64,000 nt of DNA. It comes from Streptomyces sp. CB02056. GTDB lineage: Bacteria > Actinomycetota > Actinomycetes > Streptomycetales > Streptomycetaceae. Under the pieces are notes generated by a model. That model did not search any database and was not told where the DNA came from. It saw only the letters and a program-made list of their open reading frames with translations. Shown piece after piece: positions 52,630 to 61,600 of the stretch. The position numbers were made by a program, and so were the translations under genes. The stretch's first letter is position 1, and each line of letters starts with the position of its first letter. The stretch covers positions 1 to 64,000 of the forward strand of contig NZ_LIPD01000026.1 of assembly GCF_001905545.1 (NCBI RefSeq), read 5' to 3'.

Positions 52630-52663
52630 ACGCAAAATGTTGTCTCATGGGGGACGGTGGAGC

Positions 52664-52969
52664 ATGGCTCAGGGTCAGTTCACGATGACGGCGCAGGAGA
52701 TGCTGGCGTTCGCCAAGCAGATCGAAGAGGCCATCGGCAAGATCGAGGCCGAGCGGACCAAGCTGATCAGCACGGTCTCCGGCATCACCGGCGGCTGGCA
52801 GGGCCAGGCCGCGAGCGCCTACACGACCCTGCAGAACCGGGTCAACGAGGACATCGCGAAGCTGAAGGAGTCGCTGACCGCGATCAAGCACGCGATCGAG
52901 CTGACCACCAAGCACTACGCGAGCACCGAAGAGGAGCAGAAGGCGATGTTCTCCTCGGCCCAGGGCTGA
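52664..52969 (+). CDS. WXG100-family secreted protein (EsxA-like)
   Basis: The 101-residue helical hairpin protein has the WXG motif at Trp45 (GGWQGQAASAY) and the C-terminal secretion signal YASTE (YxxxD/E). It should form a dimer with the next WXG100 protein and be exported by the ESX system. ATG 52664 follows GGGGGA at 8 nt. A promoter and two leader hairpins lie upstream, so this pair can be transcribed apart from eccB. It is 120 bp before esxB. Confidence 0.94.
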   Translation: MAQGQFTMTAQEMLAFAKQIEEAIGKIEAERTKLISTVSGITGGWQGQAASAYTTLQNRVNEDIAKLKESLTAIKHAIELTTKHYASTEEEQKAMFSSAQG

Positions 52970-53089
52970 TCACCGCTTCCGCGTTGATCGTCGCACCCGC
53001 GCCGACCGCCGTTCTGTCCCGATCCACCGCTCCGCGGAGCGCCCGCCACTGACCGCGTGGCGCTCCGCACCCTCGTCTAGGGAGACAAC

Positions 53090-53380
53090 GTGTCCGACCA
53101 CATTCTCGTCAACTTCGAGACCGTTCACCACGCGTCCGAGGAGGTCAAGGCCTCGGCGAGCCGCATCGACCACCTGCTGAACGACCTCAAGGGCAACGTC
53201 ACCCGCATCGCCTCCAGCTGGCAGGGTGCGGCCCAGGAGGGCTACCAGGCCCACCAGGCCCAGTGGGACGCCCGCGCCGCCGACCTGCAGAAGACCTGCA
53301 CGCAGATCGCGACCTCGCTGGACCAGGCCGCGCAGAGCTACCGGACGACCGAGGACGCCAACGCCAAGCTCTGGGGCTGA
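53090..53380 (+). CDS. WXG100-family secreted protein (EsxB-like)
   Basis: The 96-residue WXG100 partner has Trp44 (SSWQGAAQEGY) and a C-terminal YRTTE signal (YxxxE). The GTG follows AGGGAG. It would heterodimerise with the upstream protein for export. A terminator at 53406-53440 ends the esx transcript 25 bp later, so much of the mycP message must come from elsewhere or from read-through. Confidence 0.94.
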   Translation: MSDHILVNFETVHHASEEVKASASRIDHLLNDLKGNVTRIASSWQGAAQEGYQAHQAQWDARAADLQKTCTQIATSLDQAAQSYRTTEDANAKLWG

Positions 53381-53405
53381 CGTTCGGGTTCCGTAGGGAA
53401 CAGCA

Positions 53406-53440
53406 GGGGGCGGGTACCCGGATTCCGGGCACCCGCCCCC
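53406..53440. terminator. Terminator between esxB and mycP
   Basis: The arms at 53406-53421 and 53425-53440 pair over 16 bp with one mismatch around ATT. Confidence 0.85.
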
Positions 53441-53463
53441 GACGCGCGACACGGGTGGACGAC

Positions 53464-54714
53464 ATGAGGGGTGGCAGGGTGTCCCGACACGGGTACCGGA
53501 AGGCGGCCGCGGCGCTCGCCGCGCTCGCGGTGCTGGGCGGCCCGCTCGCCGCCCCGGCGTACGCCGAGGGCGGGCCCGGACTGGCCGCGGCCGGCGACTG
53601 CCCCAAGCCGGCGCCCGACGTGCCGACCGTGCCGTGGTCGCTGCAGCGCCTGCTGCTGGACGAGTTGTGGCAGGGCGGGAAGACCACCGGCGCGGGCGTG
53701 ACGGTCGCGGTCATCGACACCGGGGTGGACGTCAACAACCCGCAGCTGAGCGGAAAGGTCGACGAGGGCCCCAACCTGCTGGTCAACCGGGAGACCAAGG
53801 AGGCGATCCCGGGCAAGTCCATCGAGGACCCGGTCGGCCACGGCACCAAGGTGGCCGGGATCATCGCGGCCGGCCCCAGGAAGGCCACCGGTTTCGTCGG
53901 ACTGGCCCCCGACGCCAGGATCTTCTCGATCCGGCAGAACGACAGCGACGGCAACGGCGACGTCTCCACCCTGGTCACGGCGATCAGGAAGGCGGCCGAC
54001 CAGCCCGGCGTCAAGGTCATCAACATCTCCCAGGACGTGCGCGGCGCGGGCGACGCCCGCTTCGGCGGGTACCAGGAGCTGAAGGCCATCATCGACTACG
54101 CCGAGGCGAAGAACATCGTGGTGGTCGCCTCCACCGGGAACGACGGCAAGGAGGGCGACACCTACCCGGGCGCCTTCCCGACCGTGCTGGCCGTCGGCGC
54201 CTCCGACCGCAACAACGAGCGCGCGCCGTTCTCCCAGTACGGCGGCTTCGTGAAGGTCGCCGCGCCCGGTGTCGACATGCTGTCCACCGTGCCCGGGAGC
54301 GGCCAGTGCGTGGACAACGGCACCAGCTTCGCCGCCCCGTACGTCTCCGGGCTCGCCGCGCTGCTGTGGAGCGCCCACCCGAACTGGAAGGCGGCCCAGG
54401 TGCGGGCCTGGATCGAGCAGACCGCGCAGCGCACCCAGCGCGAGCCGGACAACTTCACCGGCTGGGGCGTGGTGGACCCGGTCAGGGCCGTCACCAAGGC
54501 CCCCGACGACGCGCCCTTCGCGCCCACCCCGGACGCCCCGGTGCAGCTCGCCGCCGCGCCGATCGTGCCGCGCCCGGTGGGTCTCGGCGAGACCCAGGCC
54601 GACCGGGACGGCCGCACCGCGACGTACGTCCTCGGCGTCGGCGCGCTGCTGGTCGCCCTGCTGATCGGCGGCGGCACGGTGCTGCGCGACCACCGCCGCA
54701 AGTCCGCCGACTGA
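53464..54714 (+). CDS. mycP: Type VII secretion-associated subtilisin-like protease (mycosin)
   Basis: The 416-residue exported serine protease has a signal peptide (about residues 1-35, ending AAPAYA), the catalytic Asp85 (VAVIDTGVD), His126 (GHGTKVAG) and Ser288 (NGTSFAAPYV), and a C-terminal membrane anchor (TYVLGVGALLVALLIGGGTVL, outline) followed by basic residues. Mycosins are needed for stable ESX complexes. ATG 53464 is used; GTG 53479 is an alternative. It is the last recognisable ESX gene of this plus-strand block. Confidence 0.93.
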   Translation: MRGGRVSRHGYRKAAAALAALAVLGGPLAAPAYAEGGPGLAAAGDCPKPAPDVPTVPWSLQRLLLDELWQGGKTTGAGVTVAVIDTGVDVNNPQLSGKVDEGPNLLVNRETKEAIPGKSIEDPVGHGTKVAGIIAAGPRKATGFVGLAPDARIFSIRQNDSDGNGDVSTLVTAIRKAADQPGVKVINISQDVRGAGDARFGGYQELKAIIDYAEAKNIVVVASTGNDGKEGDTYPGAFPTVLAVGASDRNNERAPFSQYGGFVKVAAPGVDMLSTVPGSGQCVDNGTSFAAPYVSGLAALLWSAHPNWKAAQVRAWIEQTAQRTQREPDNFTGWGVVDPVRAVTKAPDDAPFAPTPDAPVQLAAAPIVPRPVGLGETQADRDGRTATYVLGVGALLVALLIGGGTVLRDHRRKSAD

Positions 54715-54857
54715 CGCCCGACTCACGCCCGACCCCCGCCAGCTCGGGGCCCGACCGGGCCGGCGCGTCGAAGAACCGCCGGAACCCCTGTAACACCGCA
54801 GCCCGCCCGCCGCATCGATGAAGTGTCAGGGACGGCGGACCGCGGGGGGCAGGGCGC

Positions 54858-55397
54858 ATGGGGTGGATCGGGGCGGGCCGGGAGGCCAAGGACGCGGAGT
54901 TCCTGGAACTCGTCTCCGGCCGGACCGGCCACCTGTACCGCTCGGCCTGCCTGCTCACCAGCGGCGACACCCACTACGCCGAGGACCTCGTGCAGGAGGC
55001 CCTCAGCCGGATGTACGTGCTGTGGCGGCGCAGCGCCTTCACCGGCCGCGGCCGGATCGACAACCCGGCGGCCTACACCCACACCGTGATGGTGCGCACC
55101 TTCCTCGCCCAGCAGCGCCGCCGCTCCAGCGGCGAGCGCCCCAGCGACGCCCTGCCGGAGCCGGAGGGGCAGGACGCCGACCGCACGCTGCGGCTGACCC
55201 TCCTCGACGCGCTCGGCCGGATGCCGCCCAAGGACCGCGCGGTCCTGGTGCTGCGCTACTGGGAGGACCGCAGCGTCGAGGAGACCGCCGAGGCCATGCG
55301 GGTCTCCTCCGGGGCCGTCCGTACCCGCACCACCCGGGCCCTGGCCCGGCTGCGCACCCTGCTCGGCGACTCGCTGGCCGAGCTCGCCGCCCGCTGA
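54858..55397 (+). CDS. SigE-family ECF RNA polymerase sigma factor
   Basis: The 179-residue sigma factor has region 2 (FLELVSGRTGHLYRSACLLTSGDTHYAEDLVQEALSRMY, outline) and region 4 (LDALGRMPPKDRAVLVLRYWEDRSVEETAEAMRVSSGAVRTRTTRALARL, outline), of the actinobacterial SigE family. It sits between mycP and a membrane protein gene that may act as its anti-sigma factor. Whether it controls the ESX locus is unknown, but the position invites that test. ATG 54858 has GGGGGGCAGGG upstream. Confidence 0.93.
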   Translation: MGWIGAGREAKDAEFLELVSGRTGHLYRSACLLTSGDTHYAEDLVQEALSRMYVLWRRSAFTGRGRIDNPAAYTHTVMVRTFLAQQRRRSSGERPSDALPEPEGQDADRTLRLTLLDALGRMPPKDRAVLVLRYWEDRSVEETAEAMRVSSGAVRTRTTRALARLRTLLGDSLAELAAR

Positions 55398-55455
55398 GGC
55401 CGGCCGCCCGGTACCTCTCACCACCACCCGCGACGCAAGGAGACGGTGAACACCC

Positions 55456-56703
55456 ATGTCCGAACCGGACAAGTTCGAGGACGATCTTCTCTATGCCCTC
55501 ACCCGTACGGGCGAAGGCTTCCGCCCCGGCCAGGCCGACCTGGTCGCGGGCGGCTACCGGCGCGGCCGCGGCCGCTGGCGCCGCCGCTCGACCGCCGCCG
55601 TGGTGGGCGGGGCGGCGGCGCTGGCCCTGGTGGGCACCGGCGCGGTGTACCTGGGCTTCCCGGGGGCGAGGGACGCGGGCACGGTGAGCGCGGCCTCCGC
55701 CCCGGCGGCCACCGCCGGCGGCGAAGGCGCCACCGCCTCGGCCACCCCGACCTCGGTGAAGTCCTCCGCCCCGGTGGTGATCACCGGGGACGAGGTGGTC
55801 GCCACCTTCCAGGCCCTGCTGCCCAAGGGCCAGGTGTCCGACGCGAAGGGGCACGGAACCGACGAGAACAAGGGGATGTACGCGGACGCCAACCTGGTGT
55901 TCGACGACGGCCAGGGCCGGTCGCTGATGGGCCTCAGCATCCAGAAGCACCGCCCCAAGGACGTCCAGCCGCAGACCTGCCCGACGGACCTCAAGCTCGC
56001 CTCGCTGGACTCCTGCGCCGTCACCGTGCTGCCGGACGGGTCGAAGCTCATGCTCACCCAGGGCTACGAGTACCCGGACCACCGGGCCACCACCAAGGAG
56101 TGGCGCGCCTCGGTGGCCCGTCCGGACGGCGGGCTGATCGGCCTCAGCGAGTGGAACTCGCCCCAGGAGAAGGACGCGCCGGACAGCCGGCCCAACCCGC
56201 CGCTCACGCCGGACCAGCTGAAGGCCGTCGTCACGGACCCGTCCTGGAACCGGGTCGTCGCGGCCCTCAGGTTCGACGGCGTCGACACCGAGGCGATCGA
56301 CCCGGGCCTGTCGCTGCAGGACCGCGAGTCCGTCCTGACCGGGCTGCTGCCCGCCGGGGTGACCGTGACCGACCGCAGGAGCCGGGACCTGCGGGCGGAC
56401 TTCGAGCTGGCCGGGGGCGGGCGGACCGGGACCCTGACGCTGACGGTCGAGAACTGGGCGAAGGCCCCCGACGACCGGCCGGGGCCGGAGGCGTACCAGG
56501 GCGCGGAGACCCTGCCGGACGGGACGAGGCTCCTGGCACGCGGCGCGGCGGCCAAGGTCCCGAAGGGGGTGCAGGTCGTGGACGCGATGCGGCCGGACGG
56601 CGTGGAGGTCCTGGTCACGCTGGTGTCGAAGGGCGATCCGCTGCTGACCGAGGCGGAGCTGCGGGCGGTCGCCACCAGCCCGCAGTGGACGCCGAAGAAG
56701 TAG
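55456..56703 (+). CDS. Membrane protein following a SigE-family sigma factor, possible anti-sigma
   Basis: The 415-residue protein has a ~45-residue cytoplasmic N terminus (FEDDLLYALTRTGEGFRPGQADLV), one membrane segment (STAAVVGGAAALALVGTGAVYLGF, outline), an Ala/Thr/Ser linker and a large extracytoplasmic domain of about 310 residues with two cysteines (TCPTDLK and SLDSCAVTV). The pairing and topology fit anti-sigma factors of SigE-family sigma factors, although no zinc-binding HxxxCxxC motif is present. It starts 58 bp after the sigma gene and ends at a strong terminator. Confidence 0.75.
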   Translation: MSEPDKFEDDLLYALTRTGEGFRPGQADLVAGGYRRGRGRWRRRSTAAVVGGAAALALVGTGAVYLGFPGARDAGTVSAASAPAATAGGEGATASATPTSVKSSAPVVITGDEVVATFQALLPKGQVSDAKGHGTDENKGMYADANLVFDDGQGRSLMGLSIQKHRPKDVQPQTCPTDLKLASLDSCAVTVLPDGSKLMLTQGYEYPDHRATTKEWRASVARPDGGLIGLSEWNSPQEKDAPDSRPNPPLTPDQLKAVVTDPSWNRVVAALRFDGVDTEAIDPGLSLQDRESVLTGLLPAGVTVTDRRSRDLRADFELAGGGRTGTLTLTVENWAKAPDDRPGPEAYQGAETLPDGTRLLARGAAAKVPKGVQVVDAMRPDGVEVLVTLVSKGDPLLTEAELRAVATSPQWTPKK

Positions 56704-56711
56704 CGCGGGAG

Positions 56712-56754
56712 ACGGCGGTGCCCCGGGCCTGGGGGAGGCCCGGGGCACCGCCGT
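56712..56754. terminator. Bidirectional terminator
   Basis: A perfect 19-bp stem (56712-56730 with 56736-56754) around GGGGG lies between the convergent sigma/membrane pair and the permease. Confidence 0.95.
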
Positions 56755-56772
56755 GTGGGGGAGGGGTGGGGG

Positions 56773-58176
56773 TCAGTCCTGCTGGTCCTCGGGGAGGCTG
56801 ATCACCCAGCGGGTGTCCTGCCGGGGGCGCAGGTAGAACAGCCAGTAGAGGGTGGCGGCGGCGGTGATGCCGCCGGTCCACAGCAGGGGCTCGGTGTCCA
56901 GCTTGGTCATCACGTAGACCAGGACGGCGATCAGCACGACCGGGACGGCCGGCCACAGCGGCATCCGCCAGGCGGAGGCGTGCTTGTGGTGGCCGCGGCG
57001 GGAGAGCAGCGCGGCGATCGCGACCAGCAGGTACATCCCGGTGACGGCGACGCCGGTGATGTTGCTCAGCAGCTCGCCCTTGACGAAGCAGAGCGCGGCG
57101 CCGGGCAGGCCGACCGCCAGGGTGGCGATCCACGGCGAGCCGAACCGGCCGAGGGTGCCGAAGGCCTTGTTGACCGGCTCCGGCCAGGCCTTGTCGCGGG
57201 CGGAGGCGAACAGCACCCGGGAGTTCTGGATGACCATGACGATGCCGGCGTTGATGATGGCCAGCGCGACGCAGAGGCTGATGAAGGTGCCGACCGCGGA
57301 GTTGCTCCAGGCGGTGACCATGCCGGAGATGTCGCCGGAGGCCAGGGTCTGCAGGTCGGGGGCGCCCACGGTGATCGCGACGACCGGGACCAGGATGATC
57401 GCGGAGGAGATGCCGAGCGTCCACAGCACGGTGCGCGAGACGTTGCGGCGCGGGTTCTCCAGCTCCTCGGACAGGTAGACGGCGGTGGAGAAGCCCTGGG
57501 TGATGAACAGGGCGATGCCGAGCGCGCCGACGATGGCGCCGACGCTCACCGTGGTGGTGGCGCCGCCGTCCCCGGTGACCACGCCGTGCAGCAGGCTGGG
57601 GGCGTCGCTGTTGGTGTGGGCGAAGCCGAGCACCGAGACCACGCCGGCCGCGATGACCTCCAGGACCAGGAAGACGCCGGTGATCCAGGCGTTGGCGCGC
57701 AGGTCGAGCAGGCCGGCCAGGGTGGCGGCCAGCATCACGGCGGCGCCGGTCATGGCCTTGTCGAGGTGCAGGACGGGCGCGAGGTAGTCGGCGGTGCCGA
57801 GGGCGATGACCGAGGGGACGATCATCACCACGATCAGGGAGAGCACGAAGACCAGCCAGCCCATCAGCCGCCCGGCCAGGGTGCCGACCATCGCGTACTC
57901 GCCGCCGGCGCTGGGGATCAGGGTGCCGAGTTCGGAGTAGCAGAACGCGACCGCGACGCAGAGCACGGTGCCGATCGCGATGGCCAGCGCGGTGGCGCTG
58001 CCGATGCTGGAGAACAGCTCCGGCACGATCACGAAGAGCGTCGAGGCGGGGGTGACGCAGGACAGCGTGAGCAGGGTGCCGCCCACGACGCCGATCGAGC
58101 GCTTGAGCTGCTGGGGCGCTGCCGCCTCGGCCGCGGGGGCGGCTACGGTCTGTGGCGGGCGAAGCGTGTCGGTCAT
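56773..58176 (-). CDS. APC-family amino acid permease
   Basis: The 467-residue transporter has about twelve membrane segments. Family features are LKRSIGVVGGTLLTLSCVTPASTLF, SELGTLIPSAGGEYAMVG, LSEELENPRRNVSRTVLW and the QNSRVLFASARDKAWP segment. ATG 58176 follows GGAAG at 5 nt; an in-frame upstream start at 58365 would add 63 residues over a likely promoter and is rejected. It splits the ESX locus between mycP and eccC and has no known tie to secretion. The substrate is unknown, possibly amino acids or polyamines. Confidence 0.9.
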   Translation of the reverse strand: MTDTLRPPQTVAAPAAEAAAPQQLKRSIGVVGGTLLTLSCVTPASTLFVIVPELFSSIGSATALAIAIGTVLCVAVAFCYSELGTLIPSAGGEYAMVGTLAGRLMGWLVFVLSLIVVMIVPSVIALGTADYLAPVLHLDKAMTGAAVMLAATLAGLLDLRANAWITGVFLVLEVIAAGVVSVLGFAHTNSDAPSLLHGVVTGDGGATTTVSVGAIVGALGIALFITQGFSTAVYLSEELENPRRNVSRTVLWTLGISSAIILVPVVAITVGAPDLQTLASGDISGMVTAWSNSAVGTFISLCVALAIINAGIVMVIQNSRVLFASARDKAWPEPVNKAFGTLGRFGSPWIATLAVGLPGAALCFVKGELLSNITGVAVTGMYLLVAIAALLSRRGHHKHASAWRMPLWPAVPVVLIAVLVYVMTKLDTEPLLWTGGITAAATLYWLFYLRPRQDTRWVISLPEDQQD

Positions 58177-58583
58177 GTGGCTTCCGATCGGCTCTGTGCG
58201 GTGCTGGGGTGGGAGCGGTATCGCCTCCGCTGGCTGGTTGCTCGGTGTCCGGTTCCAGGCGCTCCCTGGCCGCCATGGAACCTTGGGCGTATTGATCGCG
58301 TCAACGCCGGAACTGCTTCGGAATCCGTTGCGGTGAACGGCATAGACATACGATCCGATGATCACGTTCGGTCATTGCCAGCTTTGTCCGACTTGTTACT
58401 TTGGCCACATGGCAATTGAATCGAAGGTGAACAAAGAGGGCGGACCGCGATTCCAAGGTCGTACTTCGAGTGAGCGGTGATACGCCCAGGTGCCCCTGAG
58501 ACGCCCGGCAACTCCCCGGCGGGGTACGGGAACCGCAGCCCCCGCCCGGAAAGATCTAGGTAACGTTTCGGAACCCGGGACGC
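58177..58583. other. Gene-free stretch upstream of the permease
   Basis: No coding sequence is supported here. The part at 58370-58440 is AT-rich for this genome and probably holds the permease promoter. ATTGCCA (58374-58380) and TGGCAAT (58410-58416) form a 7-bp inverted repeat with a 29-nt spacer, a possible operator. Confidence 0.5.
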
Positions 58584-58618
58584 CGAAGGGGCCGGACTCC
58601 ACGAGTCCGACCCCTTCG
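58584..58618. terminator. Terminator after eccC
   Basis: CGAAGGGGCCGGACT (58584-58598) pairs with 58604-58618 over 15 bp with one mismatch, downstream of the minus-strand eccC. Confidence 0.85.
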
Positions 58619-58644
58619 CTCACCGTCCGTGACGGCCGGCGCGG

Positions 58645-61600
58645 CTACGCCACCGGCAGCCAGCCCGTCTGGACCATCTGCCCGCTGGTCACGCGGCGTG
58701 ACACGAAGACGGCGCGGCCCGGCGGCAGCGCCTGCGGCTTGACCGTCCCCAGCAGCGCGCCCTCGTCCCGGTTGCCGGAGAGGATCACGCCCTGGCCGCC
58801 GAGCTCGCGCATCCGCTGCAGCACCGGCTCGTACAGCGAGCGGCCGGCGCCGCCCGCGCTGCGGGCCACGATCACCCGCAGGCCGATGTCGCGGGCGAAC
58901 GGCAGGAACTCGGCCAGCGGGGCCAGCGGGTTGCCCGAGCTCGTCGCGACCAGCTCGTAGTCGTCGACGATCACGAACATGTCCTTGCCGCTGTACCAGC
59001 TGCGGTTGCGCAGCTGCTCGGCGGTCACGTCCGGGCCCGGCAGGCGGCGCGAGCAGGCGCCGCGCAGCATGTCCACGATGGCCGCCATGGCCGGCTGCGC
59101 GGCCGCGTACTCCACCAGGTACTCCGGCGGCACGGTGCCGAGCAGCGCGCGCCGGTAGTCGCCGACCACGATGCCGGCCTGGTCCGGGGTGTACCGCTCG
59201 GTGATCTGCTTGATCAGCATCCGCAGCACCGCCGACTTCCCGGACTCGGTGTCGCCGAAGACGATGAACAGCGGGTCGGTCTCGAAGTTGACGAAGACCG
59301 GTGCCAGCTCCGCCTCGTCCACGCCGAAGGCGACGCCGCGCTCCGGGTGCTCGAAGCCCTTCGGCAGCGCGTGGCCGTCCAGGACGGCCGGCAGCATCCG
59401 CACCTGCGGGGCGCGCGGGCCGGTCCAGGCCCCGTCGACGGCGGCGACCAGCCCGGCCACGCCGTTCTGGAGGTCCTCCACCGAGGAGGAGCCGTCCAGC
59501 CGGGGCAGACCGGACAGGAAGTGCAGCCGCTCCGGGGTGATGCCGCGCCCGGCCAGCGACGGGACGTTCTGCGCCACCCGGCGGTCGACCTCGGACTCCA
59601 TCGCGTCACCGAGCTTCAGCTCGGTCCGGTTCTGCAGCAGGTCCTTCAGGGCCGGGCGCACCTCGGCGTACCGGGCCGCGGTGATCACCAGGTGCACGCC
59701 GTAGCCGAGGCCGCGCTGGGCGATGTCGCCGATCACCGGCTCCAGGCCCTCGAACTCCTGCTTGAAGGTGTTCCAGCCGTCGATCACCAGGAAGACGTCG
59801 CCGAAGGCCTCGTCCGGCAGTTGGCCGGCCGCCCGGCGGGCCCGGTAGGTGGCGATGGTGTCGATCCCGGCGGCCCGGAACAGCTCCTCGCGCCGGTTGA
59901 GCACCCCGTGCACCTCGGAGACCATCCGGCGCACCTTGTCCACGTCCAGGCGCCCGGCCACCCCGCCGACGTGCGGCAGCCCGCCCAGCGACTGGAAGCT
60001 GCCCGCGCCGAAGTCGAGCAGGTAGAACTGCACCTCCAGCGGGGTGTGGGTGAGGCCGAACGAGGCCACCATGGTGCGCACCACGGTCGACTTGCCGGAG
60101 CGCGGGCCGCCCACGATCAGACCGTGGCCGGCCGCCCCCGCGTAGTCGACCTCCAGGATGTCCGTCTTCTGCTCGCGCGGCCGGTCGACGATGCCGATCG
60201 GCGCCCGCAGCCGGCCCGCCGGGTAGCCGGGCGCGGTCAGCCCGCGCTCCGGCACGACCTGCAGCGGCGGCAGCAGGTGGTCCATGCTCGGCGCCTCCTC
60301 CAGCGGCGGCAGCCACACCTGGTGCGCGGCCGGGCCCTGGCCGGCCATCCGCTGGACGAAGACGTCCAGGACGGTGTCCACCAGCGCGTCGTCCTGCTCC
60401 GGGGCCTGCGGGACGACCTCCACCTCCACCGGGTCCGGGAGGTCCACGAAGGCGGCGGTGAACTCCACCGGGCGGGTGTCGACCCGTCGCCCGCCGGTCG
60501 ACCGCTGCTGCCCCGGCGCCCGGTACGGCCCCGAGACGTAGGCGGCCTTGAACCGGTCCATCACGTCCTCGCCGAACTTCAGGTAGCCGACACCCGGCAC
60601 CGGCGGCAGGTGGTAGGCGTCCGGCACGCCGATCGCCGCCCGGGACTCCGCGGCCGAGAAGGTGCGCAGACCGATCCGGTACGACAGATAGGTGTCCAGG
60701 CCGCGCAGCTTGCCCTCCTCCAGGCGCTGCGAGGCCAGCAGCAGGTGCACGCCCAGCGAGCGGCCGATCCGGCCGATCTGGATGAACATCTCGATGAAGT
60801 CGGGCTTGGCGCTGAGGAGTTCGGAGAACTCGTCGATGATCAGCACCAGCGAGGGCAGCGGGTCCAGCGCCGCGCCGGCCGCCCGGGCCCGCTCGTACTC
60901 GTGGATGTTGGCGTAGTTGCCCGCCGAGCGCAGCAGCTCCTGGCGGCGGTGCAGCTCGCCCTCGATCGCGTCGCGCATGCGGTCGACCAGGGTGAGCTCG
61001 CCCTCCAGGTTGGTGATCACCGCGGAGGTGTGCGGCATGTCCGCCATGCCGGAGAAGGTCGCACCGCCCTTGAAGTCGGCGAGGACGAAGTTCAGGATCT
61101 CCGAGGAGTGGGTCATCGCCAGCGCCAGCACCAGCGTGCGCAGCAGCTCCGACTTGCCGGAACCGGTCGCGCCGACGCACAGGCCGTGCGGGCCCATGCC
61201 CTCCAGCGCGGCCTCCTTGATGTCCAGGTAGACGTGCTCGCCGTTGGCGCCGACACCGATCGGCACCCGCATCCGCTCGTGCTGGGCGCGCGGGCGCCAG
61301 CTGCGGGCCACGTCGAAGGAGCCCGGGTCGCCCGAGCTCATCATGTCGGTGAAGTCGAGGTTGGACAGCAGCGGCTCGTCGTCCCCGCCGGCCGAGATCC
61401 GGTACGGCGCCAACTGCCGCGCCAGCGCCTCGGACTGCCACACCGAGAGCAGGTCCGGCTTGCCGGTGTACGTCGCGCCGGAGGCCGAGCGGAGCACCAG
61501 CTCCTCGGCGTTGACCGTCACCATCAGGTGCCCGCTGGGCTCGTCGACCTCGCCGGGCACCACCTCGATGACCGTCACGCCCTGCACGCCCTCCGGGCTC

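Noticed and set aside
56773..58365. Longer permease frame starting at 58365
   Set aside because: The additional 63 residues are atypical and cover an AT-rich likely promoter; ATG 58176 has a good ribosome site.
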